Assembly (NCBI GenBank): GCA_963691815.1
Contig: OY829660.1
Location: 28,655,527-28,719,526 of the forward strand
Origin: Echiichthys vipera
Taxonomy: Eukaryota > Chordata > Actinopteri > Perciformes > Trachinidae
Direction: 5' to 3'
Length of the DNA stretch: 64,000 bases
In this document: piece by piece, positions 22,239 to 31,254 of the stretch
Position numbering within the stretch: position 1 is the first letter of the stretch
Layout of the letters: the number at the start of each line of letters is the position of its first letter
Position numbers and translations under genes: made by a program
The notes under the pieces: model-generated
Told to the model about the DNA's origin: nothing
What the model saw: the letters and a program-made list of their open reading frames with translations, nothing else
Databases searched by the model: none

Positions 22239-23327
22239 ATGAGTTATGACGACCAATATCTGATGTTTAAGGACCTTTTTGATGAAGCCGAAAACACATC
22301 TGACCCAAGCTATGTGGTCAGTGAAACTGTCCAGCTCTGTGCAAAGCAGGCTGTCAACCAGTTTGGTGCAAGATTCATCCCAGTTTTTTATTATACCAAC
22401 TTCCTCCTGAGTTACCTTGGCAATGGGCTTGTCCTCTTCATCATCTACAAGTATGAGAAGCTTGGCACAGTGACAAACATCTTTCTCCTGAATTTGGTCC
22501 TCTCCAACCTTCTCTTCGCCTCCAGTCTCCCCTTCTGGGCGACGTATCATCTGTCTGAGTGGATTTTTGGCATGGCTTTGTGTAAGATGGTCAGCAGTGC
22601 CTACTTCATCGGCTTCTACAGCTCCATCCTCTTCCTCACACTCATGACATTTGACCGATACCTTGCAGTGGTGCATGCTGTGGCAGCTGCCAAGAGCAGG
22701 AAAAGGGCATATGCTATCACTGCATCAGTGGTAGTTTGGTGCATCAGTATTGTAGCAAGTTTGAAAGAGCTGGTTCTCCAAAATGTGTGGAATAGTCCAT
22801 TCAATGGATTGACATGTGAGGAGTCAGGATACCCTGAGAGCACCATGAAGGGCTGGCGTCTGGTCAGTTATTACCAACAGTTCCTGCTCTTCTTCCTTCT
22901 CCCTCTGTTCATGGTGATGTACTGCTACATCAGCATTACTGTCCGCATCCTGTCAACCCGCATGAAGGAGAAGTGCCGCGCCATCAAGCTCATATTTGTC
23001 ATTATCTTCACCTTCTTCTCCTGCTGGACACCCTACAATATTGTCATCCTCCTTCGAGCTATTCAGATCTCCAGCCCAAGGGAGGAAGATGACTCGTGTT
23101 CAGATGAAGAGAGCTTGGACTATGCACTGTATGTGACACGGAACATAGCCTATTTGTATTGTTGCATTAGTCCTTTGTTTTACACATTTGTTGGAAAGAA
23201 GTTCCAAAACCACTTCAAAAGGCTGATGGCTAAGAGAATCCCCTGTCTCAAGGGACACATGAGCCTCAGCAGCCAGAGCACCAAAACCACATCACAGAGG
23301 ACACCACACTCTGCTTATGAGTACTAG
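22239..23327 (+). CDS. chemokine-receptor-type GPCR (CC/XC group)
   Basis: A complete 362-residue seven-transmembrane receptor in one exon, the usual length for chemokine receptors. The acidic N-terminus has tyrosines (Y3, Y7), an N-glycosylation sequon at N19 and Cys34. Cys115 and Cys193 form the canonical loop disulphide; Cys34 can pair with Cys287. TM2 reads LLNLVLSNLLFASSLPFW. TM3 ends in DRYLAVVHA (139-147), a CC-receptor hallmark, and TM6 has CWTPYN (262-267). TM7 reads YCCISPLFYTFVGKKF, and the serine-rich tail ends SAYEY. Two core positions deviate: the TM2 aspartate (2.50) is Asn90 and the NPxxY asparagine (7.49) is Ser311. It would bind chemokines at the leukocyte surface and signal through Gi. 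Within the family it resembles CCR1-5/CCR8-like and fish XCR1-like receptors; the exact orthologue cannot be fixed here. Confidence 0.93.
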   Translation: MSYDDQYLMFKDLFDEAENTSDPSYVVSETVQLCAKQAVNQFGARFIPVFYYTNFLLSYLGNGLVLFIIYKYEKLGTVTNIFLLNLVLSNLLFASSLPFWATYHLSEWIFGMALCKMVSSAYFIGFYSSILFLTLMTFDRYLAVVHAVAAAKSRKRAYAITASVVVWCISIVASLKELVLQNVWNSPFNGLTCEESGYPESTMKGWRLVSYYQQFLLFFLLPLFMVMYCYISITVRILSTRMKEKCRAIKLIFVIIFTFFSCWTPYNIVILLRAIQISSPREEDDSCSDEESLDYALYVTRNIAYLYCCISPLFYTFVGKKFQNHFKRLMAKRIPCLKGHMSLSSQSTKTTSQRTPHSAYEY

Positions 23328-24420
23328 ACACGCGCACACACAGACAGATAGGTAGACAGACAGACAGACACACACTCCAAACATTGAGTGTTTACTTCCT
23401 GTCAGACTACTCTACACTATAAAACACCATTAAACAACCAAATCTTCTCTTATCGTTAAAGTTGCAGTCGGCAACATTTGTTTGATCATATTTACTGAAG
23501 CTGACACTCTCTGATAGAACAACATAAATCATCTGGTTTTAGGAAAAAAAACGCGCGACTACGTGCACCAAGAGCCTGTTTGTTTTGCAAAAATCGATCT
23601 ACTCGATCTGCCAGAGTTACTTACTGCAGCTTTAACCTTAAATCTCCTGTAGTCTTAATACAATCATAAGTTAAGAGAAATTACTTAAGCAAGCTTTAAC
23701 TAAGTAACATGGCAAAAACCCAACACAATTCAATAAGATAAGTTAATCTGTTTCAAGACTGCTTAAAGGTGTAATATGTAAGACATGACCAGTTTTTAGT
23801 TTAAAACATTCAAAAATACAAATTAACATTATCAACAGAATACGAAGAAGTGTGATCTCCATGGCTAAGTCTGCGGTGCTTTTGTGCCACCTGTTATCAC
23901 CATAAGCAGCTGTCTATGTGGTGGTTGGTAATCCAGTCCACATGTTGTCCAGCTCAGTGATGAGAAAGCAGACATTGGTGAGAAAGTCGCTGGGTACAGC
24001 AGGTTTATGCTGGGACGCTCTGAGCCGAGCCTGGATTCCGGCCTGCTTACCTCACTTCTGCTTTCTCTCGCATTGCTGCCTGTTCCTCCACTCGACGGGG
24101 GTACGGGTCTCCATGTACGGCGCAAATATTCTCTGCTGGTAACCCAGCCATTGCAACAGTCTCTTAAGCGTGAACTGAACACAATCTTGAACAATGTAAT
24201 TGGTGAAATTCTTGCACTAGGTGAAATGCTGCCCCAAATGTTTTGGCTCTTGTGATCAGGAACTACACATTGCACCTTTAACATCTGCTTCCTTATTCAA
24301 ATTGTTGTCATGTATCATACTTTTATTTTGTTTTTAGCATCTACTGTATTTGTGTTACATTTCTCAACACTTGTATTACTGTAATTTGTACTAATGAAAT
24401 TAAAGAAAAAATAAAATGGA
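23328..24420 (+). other. probable 3' UTR of the receptor gene with poly(A) signals
   Basis: After the stop there is a short GACA/CACA-rich stretch (23333-23372), then AT-rich sequence. ATTAAA at 24399-24404 and AATAAA at 24410-24415 are the first good poly(A) signals. If used, the MITE at 23767-24277 lies inside the 3' UTR. Confidence 0.4.
23763..24281. mobile_element. TTAA-flanked MITE
   Basis: TTAA at 23763-23766 and 24278-24281 brackets inverted ends AGGTGTAATATGTA and (reverse complement) AGGTGCAATGTGTA. TTAA duplication is typical of Kolobok and piggyBac superfamilies; the termini do not decide between them. About 510 bp, non-coding. Confidence 0.7.
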
Positions 24421-25600
24421 AGAAAATACATTGTTTTTCATTTTGGGTGTACATGGTCAATTAATTTTAAATAAGTATGCCTGAGCAGTGAGGTTTCAAT
24501 TTGGAGTAGTATATAATCCCCAATGTTGCCGCTCTCTCATTAGAACAGCAAAAACTACTATATACAGCAGCAAGCTTATTCTGCTGTTGATCATATGTAG
24601 ATAGAATGCGGTCATGATGACCAAAGGGAGTGGGTTACCAATCGTGCAAAGCACCAAATGATATGCTTATTAAAATGAACATTAGCACATAAATTTGCGC
24701 CAGTAAACTAACATTAGCTCATTATCCTACGTATTACTGAAAACTTGATTATTTACAATAAAGGGCTGTTTTATAAAAGCATAAGGTAGCTTGTCAATCC
24801 TGCACTTTACATTGCCGTATTGCTTTTTTTTTTGCACAAAGCCCCCCTTCTTCAAAATGTGTAAACTCCAGCCATTTTCTTCTTGAACAAGGATTAATCA
24901 ACCCATAACACTAATTGCTACTGGAGCTAGCTTGTAGGTGCCGTGCACCTGCGGGGGTATCTTACAGAATATATAGGCATTGGGGAGGTACATCGATAAT
25001 ACATTTAAAACAAATAAACCATTGAGACAATATTGTTCTCTCTCTCACCCCATTTCCTGTCTGTACTATATAATAAAGGCTTGAAAAACTGCCAAAAAAA
25101 ATCTTTAAAAAAAAAAAAGACTCCGAGATGATTTTATGCCGGAATTTCACTTTAAGCGTGATTGTTCCCCCTCCCTCCTGGTCATGGCATGATTGCTTCT
25201 TGCTTATAACAATAATAATAATAATAACTTTATTTGTATAGCACCTTTAAAAACAACATTGAACAAAATGCTTTTACATAGCAAAAATCCAAATACACAC
25301 AAATACAGTATAAACAAAACAAATTATAGTAAAATCCAATGAGGTAGAACATAACCATAAATTACTCACCTGATGAACCCAAAGCCTCTGTATGTGACGA
25401 GTAGAGAGAACGCGTCGGTCTCACAACCTTATGACTTTTAAGTATACCATTGCTATCACACAAAATAAGTTATCTAACATTGCTTTATTGTGTATTCAGA
25501 GCTGACAGGTGAAGACATTGCAGAACTGAAAGTACTGGCACCTAACGCAGCTGTGTGTAACAACTTCAGCCTGTTTCCTGTTTTGCCAAACTAACTCTCA
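24421..25600. other. intergenic, AT-rich
   Basis: No gene seen. 25207-25330 resembles the 3' end of a LINE/SINE on the minus strand: an (AAT)n run followed by AACTTTATTTGTATAGCACC, i.e. GGTGCTATACAAATAAAGTT plus an ATT tail. Confidence 0.45.
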
Positions 25601-26008
25601 TGTCATTTCAGACTCTGCCATCCCTCCTGCTCTGCACTACCTGCTGAATGCATTCACCTGGCCTGCCCCAACCCCACACTAACCTGCTCCTCATTACCCA
25701 ATTAGCCCCTCAGTGTATATATCCCTCAGTTCTTTGCCAGATTGTCCAGTGTGTTCATCTAGCTCTCCAACATTCTGGCAGCCTGAGCCTGCGCCTGAGC
25801 CTGCGCCTGAGCCTGCGCCTGAGCCTGCGCCTGAGCCTGCGCCTGAGCCTGCGCCTGAGCCTGCGCCTGAGCCTGAGCCTGAGCCTGAGCCTGCCTGTGT
25901 TTTGACATACCTTTTTGGATCTTTGACTTTCCCCTTTGCCTGCTCCTACTGGATTGTTTTCTGTGTTGTGCTATTGGGTTCTTGCCTGCCATTTTGTGAA
26001 ACCTGACA
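25601..26008 (+). repeat. solo LTR, sushi-like, with internal 12-bp minisatellite
   Basis: TGTCA at 25601 and TGACA at 26004-26008 form the termini. TATATAT (25716-25722) is followed by TTTGCCAGATTGTC (25733-25746), shared with the LTR at 16622. A 12-bp tandem repeat occupies 25781-25893. No primer site or coding region adjoins. Confidence 0.6.
25781..25893 (+). repeat. 12-bp tandem repeat (CCTGAGCCTGCG)n
   Basis: About seven pure 12-bp units, followed by 6-bp CCTGAG units. Open frames crossing it (Pro-Glu-Pro-Ala runs) are artefacts of the repeat. Confidence 0.9.
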
Positions 26009-26109
26009 CAGTGCTTATTAGCATAGACGTCAGTGACACAGAATCAGCAGCAGAATCTGACGTAGCGACCAGACATCTGCCCCACTGATCAGTTTCTACT
26101 GGTTTAATC

Positions 26110-26640
26110 GATAAATATAATTGGATAACATCAACAATGAAAATGTATGGAGTGCTTCCTTATAATATTTTCTAAGGGAAGGATACATAAGGGGAATTGA
26201 ATTGGTGCAAGGACAGAACCCTGGGGACCTCCATGACTAACTTTAGTGTGCATGGATTGTAACGGGTTGTTTTTTTCTCTCTTATTTGTTAAACTAATTT
26301 AATTTTGTATGTGTTTGTATTCTTTTTTTGACATGTCTGAAATAAATTCATAAATGGAGGATTTGTCATTAACATTTACAAACTGAGATCTATCTGATAA
26401 GACTTAAACCAGCTTAATGCGGTTCCCTTAATGCCAATTCGATGCTCCAGTCTCTGTAGCAGGATGCGACGGTCAATAGTGTCAAAGGCAGCACTAAGAT
26501 CTAGTAAAACAAGAAGAGAAACGAGTCCTTTGTCTGAAGCTATTAGAAGATCATTAGCAATTTTTACCAGTGCTGTCTCAGTGCTATGATTATTTCTTAA
26601 TCGTGACTGGAAGTCCTCAAATAACTCATTATTGTGTAAA
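26110..26640 (-). pseudogene. L2/CR1-group LINE reverse transcriptase fragment
   Basis: The minus strand encodes a block around LLVLLDLSAAFDTIDRRILL (26540-26470), then QRLEHRIG, and downstream SMHTKVSHGGPQGSVL (26260-26200). These RT motifs match the longer related LINE at 52-55 kb. A 97-bp insertion at 26257-26353, flanked by ATGGA, interrupts it just before MHTKVSH. Confidence 0.75.
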
Positions 26641-26649
26641 AAGTAGATG

Positions 26650-27180
26650 GCTTATGAGGAGAGTTTTTCACAGATATACAGTACAACTGGTTTGTACCTC
26701 ATAAGCCGCATTAGGAGGCACTGACATCTCAAGGGAACATTATCGAGGCTCTGGCTGTTGATGAGCGGCACCAGTGGCTTATGATTAGTCTCAGGCCTTT
26801 ATTCATCTAGGCCACACAGCTTCTGGACAAGTAGACTACTGGATCCCACTCTTCTCCGTGGAGCTAAAGAAGCACAGCTCCTAGTCTGTAACTACTGGCA
26901 TCTCTATACAGCTGTAGGCCTTGTAACGTCATAAAAGGAAAGAACAGGTGCTTTAGTCAGCATTCTGTTAATGTCTTTAAAATCTGACTGTTGCGAGTGT
27001 CCCCAGGTCCAGATGTTCTTGCTCTTTAGCAGCTCATACAACAGCTGTGCGACCGCTGCGAGGGCTGGGACAAACCTCCCCAGGTAATTCACGATGCCGA
27101 GGACTTTTTTCAGCAGTTCACTGGGAAGTTTGCCCGAGCCGGACAAGACTTGTGGGGGACGGGTATGCGCAACCCCTGCT
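26650..27180 (-). pseudogene. Ty3/gypsy pol fragment (RT end / RNase H)
   Basis: The minus strand at 27146-26904 encodes ELLKKVLGIVNYLGRFVPAL, then KNIWTWGHSQQSDFKDINRM and LTKAPVLSFYD. This is the RT-RNase H connection typical of gypsy elements. Further RNase H sequence follows in broken frames (GEEWDPVVYLSRSC). It differs from the gypsy at 1-3840. Confidence 0.8.
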
Positions 27181-27344
27181 AGGTGCGAATGGCTCTAATT
27201 AGTATTTCAATGTCACACTCGTCCGATCTGCCTGAATGACACAAACAGCCAGACAGTTCATAAGTAAAATCACCTGTGATTGGACAGTAATCCCTCATTC
27301 ATTGGTCAGCTTTGGGACATGTGGTGGTATGCCCCTCCCATTTT

Positions 27345-27505
27345 CATAATGATGATAATAATAATAATAATAATAAAACGATATGACTACTACTCATAAT
27401 AATAATTATTATAATAATAATAATAATAATGATAATACTACTACAACTAATAATAATACAACTAATGAGAATACTGATACTACTAATTATCATTATTGCT
27501 ATTAT
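27345..27505 (+). repeat. AT-rich trinucleotide repeat region (ATA/AAT)n
   Basis: Imperfect runs of AAT, ACT and GAT triplets. Confidence 0.9.
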
Positions 27506-27944
27506 TAACTAGACCTGTGTGGGAAATAACCAGAGATTTCCTTCTTTCTTTGTAACTCTTTATTCATCCATGATGTAAATCCTTGTATGTTGATTAACAC
27601 AACATTCAAGCTGTGAATGAGTGCTGGGGGGATTGTGGATAGGAGTCACATGGGTTGCAAATTGCGGATAAGAGTCACATGGGTTGCAAATGGTGACATT
27701 TGGTGGTCGTAAAACACTGATAACATCCACTGGGGTTATAAACATTGGGTAGTGTTTTTTTTGTTACTTTGATGTCCTTGTGTTTGTAAGGTGCTTTGAT
27801 GTAGCTGTATAAATGTTGAAGTGACTTGGAGACAGGCAGAGATTGTTGGACACCCGGCTGTTGGTAGGACATCTCTCCTGTTATGCATACAGTATATAGT
27901 AAAGACATGATTTGAGTACTGAGGACTCCAGAGAATTTCTTTCA

Positions 27945-28211
27945 CACCTGTCACAGTATCAGTTTATTGAGAATAAAAGAAACATAGTAAGGAATATACT
28001 GAAATAGTAAAGCTTTATTGAAAAGATAAATTAAAAACAAACACACACAGTGTTCCCCTGGTCTGGGTCATACACTTGAACATTTGACTACTTCAGGGTC
28101 ATAGGATGTTGGTTCTGGTCTCGCTGATGTTGGCCCAATATGCAGCCTTCTGTGGTGGGTTTTCTCTACTGCAAAACTGAACACAGTTCAGACAGATCCT
28201 GGAACCAGCAG
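27945..28211 (-). other. candidate terminal exon of an unidentified minus-strand gene
   Basis: The minus strand has a good acceptor (TATTACTTGTGTTTCCAG, AG at 28213-28212). An open segment follows from 28211 to a TGA at 28101-28099 (AGSRICLNCVQFCSREN, then PPQKAAYWANISETRTNIL). AATAAA signals lie at 28019-28014 and 27968-27963. The exon-plus-poly(A) layout is seen directly; the coding frame and gene identity are inference and no family was recognised. Confidence 0.3.
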
Positions 28212-28274
28212 CTGGAAACACAAGTAATACTTAAGTGCTATTCTGTGGTGTTAACACAACAGAGATATTATATA

Positions 28275-28640
28275 TATATTCAATTAAATTTAATTTATAG
28301 TGCCAAATCATAACAAAAATTGTCTCAGGACACTTTACAAACTAGGTAAAGACCACACTCTATGACTTATTTATGATAAACATAGACCCAACAATTCCCC
28401 CGTAGAGTACAGTGGCAACGAAAACCTTCCCTATTACAGGCAGGAACGTCAGACAGACCCAGCTCTGTGGAGGACGGCCATCTGTCTTGACCAGTTGGGG
28501 AGGAAGAAAAGGAGAGAGAAAGAGAGAAAAGACACTTCCAGTAACTATGATAATATCTATAGTAATGTGAATATGACTTATATGTTATGGCAGTTAATAC
28601 AGCAGAATAGTAGAAACAAGCGTGTGTGTGTGTGTGTGTA
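28275..28640 (-). mobile_element. L2-group LINE 3' end, 5'-truncated
   Basis: Reverse complement of the 3' UTR found at 55020-55430: ACTATAAATT tail region, then the block for TGGCACTATAAATAAAATTG and ACAGATGGCCGTCCTCC. Same family also at 29100-29345, 49326-49549 and 59735-60110. Confidence 0.85.
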
Positions 28641-28755
28641 TGCATGGGTTTCATGGATGCCCTTACATGTGCATCTGCACGCTCCTAAATGGTCTGCGAC
28701 CGCCATGCGTGCCGTGCCTGGGCGTGGTACTCACACTGGTCAAACTAACTAGACT

Positions 28756-28998
28756 TTAGGCTTGGGGTGCAGGGTCTGACTGACTGGATCTGTAGCTGTT
28801 CTGGAGTGTCTCATAATAAGTCTTACTTGAAAAAGAGAGACAACAAGTTAAAAAAAAGAAAGAACACCACCAAGAAAAACAAACAGAAAATGTTTTCATA
28901 TTAAAGTTACTTACATATTAAGACATCTTGCCGTCTGTCTTCTTAGTTTATCTCTTCGGCTTGATACGTTTATATTTACTTTAATGACAGCGCAAACA
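28756..28998 (-). other. candidate two-exon fragment with an 89-bp intron
   Basis: On the minus strand an open segment ends at a GTAAGT donor (exon end 28915). A polypyrimidine-TTTTCAAG acceptor follows, and a second open segment runs from 28825 to a TAA at 28758-28756. The intron would be 89 bp and the phases match, giving RRDKLRRQTARCLN, then IKTYYETLQNSYRSSQ and a short tail. Short size, the nearby repeat motif at 28731-28745 and lack of a recognised family keep confidence low. Confidence 0.2.
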
Positions 28999-29099
28999 TC
29001 TAAACAAACCGGCATAAGAAAAAGCGTCTTACGTGACCAAGGCAACAATACATTAACTGCTCTGTGTTAATGCTGTTGCAACATTAGTTTCCTATAAAA

Positions 29100-29345
29100 A
29101 CTATATATGACAGCTTAGACGACGAAATTGTGGGGGTTGATTTGTGAAGGTCAATTGTAGAAAAGCAGTACAAGTTTATATCAGGTTATACAGTTATTTC
29201 TAAGGTTCCTGAGATAAGTTGTTGCCAGTTGAGGGCAGCAGGTGGTGGATTTTGTCTCTAATAGACAGTCTAGTAATTTTATCATTAAAGAAGATCATGA
29301 AGTCGTTACTTCTGAGGGTTATAGGAATACATGGCTCAATAGAGC
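29100..29345 (-). pseudogene. L2-group LINE ORF2 fragment
   Basis: The minus strand encodes IPITLRSNDFMIFFNDKITR and LSIRDKIHHLLPS, corresponding to the segment at about 53160-53230 in the long LINE copy. Confidence 0.7.
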
Positions 29346-29499
29346 ACAGTTTACAAAAATGCTGTATAGAAAAAGAAAAAACAGAACATGTGAGAAACAT
29401 CCTCAAGATAAAACCACATGCACGGTGCAATAAAAGCAAAAACAATAAAACTCATGCTGTGTCAAAAATTAAAGAAAAAAGGTGCGCTTTAAGGAAAGA

Positions 29500-30070
29500 T
29501 TTAAAAACAGGTAGTGAGGGCCTGCCTGGATGTGGCGCTGTAACTGCCACAGAAATACACCAACAACGGAGAAGAAGAGACGGGGAGACACTGTGGAGAA
29601 TACAAACACCGGAGAGTTTCTCTCGAAATCTGGAGACTTCCCAAATCCTCCTCCATCCTAGAGAGAAATCTGTCCACTGTTTCTGGTGTTAGTGGAGACT
29701 TTTGTGCTGTTTTGGAATCTGATGCACCAATCACTCTGCAGTTAGTGTCCTCAACAAGCAGAGGGTGCTGCTGTGAGCCCCCTCCCCATCCCAAAGCCCT
29801 CACAGGCGCCACTTTCTCACCACATTTAGAGAGTTTTCAAATCTTCCAATCTGGGACCCGGTTTCCAAAGATACCGGTTTCACGCTCCGCGAACGCCAGC
29901 TGCGCGTGGATGGTCGGCCAAAACCCTACTAAAGTTGTGTGGTTGTGAATTTTCAATTTATACATGAATTTGGAGCTGAATTTTGCTGAATTGGATTTTT
30001 TTAACATTGAATTTCTTAACGTTAAATTTATGAACACTGAACACAGGGTGACTTTTTTTGTACCAGGCGA
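29500..30070. other. no host gene recognised
   Basis: Includes GCTGTAACTGCCACAGAAAT with an adjacent AGAAGAAGAGA stretch near 29540-29580, a pattern common in fish MITEs. Otherwise featureless. Confidence 0.35.
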
Positions 30071-30074
30071 GTTT

Positions 30075-30475
30075 TTATTTTATTGGAGTTTATAAATAAT
30101 TAGGGGCGCAGCCTTTTGAGTGACAGTTAGCCTCTGGTCCGTGAGGGTCAGTGTTTTACAGTCTATGAGCATGGTACTGTGTTAAATATCAGTTTAAATC
30201 ATGGAACATAAATGCTGGCTGCCTACACTTCACTCCCGGAGCCGGTGTAATCTCAGACTCAACGAGCTAGTGTGAGCTAATGTGGCTAATTCTGTAAACG
30301 TCACCCAGACGGACGTATCTCCCTCCCCCAATCTCACATCAATGGCCTTTTTTGGTAAGAGGAAATGAGGAGTTAAAGTCTGACAAGATGGCGGTTCCGA
30401 GAGGCGAGTACGATTGGATCAAGTTGAGAGAACGGGCCCCGGTGGAGAGAATACGTCCATTTTTTAAACAGTCTA
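30075..30475 (-). repeat. dispersed repeat, copy 2
   Basis: Reverse complement shares ordered blocks with 21719-21975: CATAGACTGTTTAAAAAA, CCATCTTGTCAGACTTTAAC, GGGGGAGGGAGATACGTCC and CAGAGGCTAACTGTCACTC. Confidence 0.6.
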
Positions 30476-30699
30476 TGTTTGTCACGCACTCCATTTGTAT
30501 TTCTCACGTGGAAAAACACTTTATAATATGCTGCAGTGACCAAAATGTCTCTGGCCATGGCATAGCAGTCCACTGTTCTGTCTGCCCTGAAACTCTCAGT
30601 CGAGCCAATCAAAAAAAAGAAAGAGGCACCATTGTATCTAGCTAAGCTTGAACGCAACAACCAATGAAAAGTCGGTGTGCACATAAACCGAAACTAAGA

Positions 30700-31250
30700 C
30701 TACTGGTGTGTTCTATAGTGTGTCCAAAACTATGGCATAGCGGCTGTCAGTATCCGTCAGGATTACATTTGTCGTCTCAACCAGGACCCCTTTATGAATG
30801 ATGAAAGCTGCCACTCCAATTCTATCTGCAAATTCCAAGTGGAATAAGTGGCTCATCCACGCCCTCTTAATACGTGAGGTGTCAGCTGATTTGAGATGTG
30901 TTTCCTGCAGGAACATCACATCCCCCTTAAAGTGCTGTAACTGTGTCAAGACCTTACCGATTTTGATCGTGTATTTTATTCCCTCAGTATTCCAGGTAAC
31001 TAGACATACTCCAGTACCTGTCTTTAAAGCATTAGCCATAGGAACAATGCTAATAAGTTAGAATTACACTGCATGACCTACAAGTATTCTGTAGTAGTGG
31101 AGGAAGAAAGTGGGGAGGTAGAGCAAAACAGAACAAACAAACAGACAAAAACGGTGACCCAAACATAAAAGGGCACTAAAATAACAAGCTCGCAACTAAC
31201 AGCTAAACTGATCTTCCGGGGTGTTCTCCCTTAACAAATGGCCAGCTGGA
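30700..31250 (-). pseudogene. L1 ORF2 endonuclease start
   Basis: The minus strand from 31039 encodes a frame with CLVTWNTEGIKYTIKIGKVL, then GDVMFLQETHLKSAD and ADRIGVAAFIIHKGV. This is the L1 endonuclease N-terminus with the ETH catalytic segment. It continues the L1 whose ORF1 is at 34600-33930; an L2 lies between. The rest of ORF2 is missing below 30713. Confidence 0.8.
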
Positions 31251-31254
31251 AGAT

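Noticed and set aside
25648..26006. Pro-Glu-Pro-Ala-rich reading frames
   Set aside because: Produced by the 12-bp minisatellite inside an LTR; several frames on both strands are open for the same reason.
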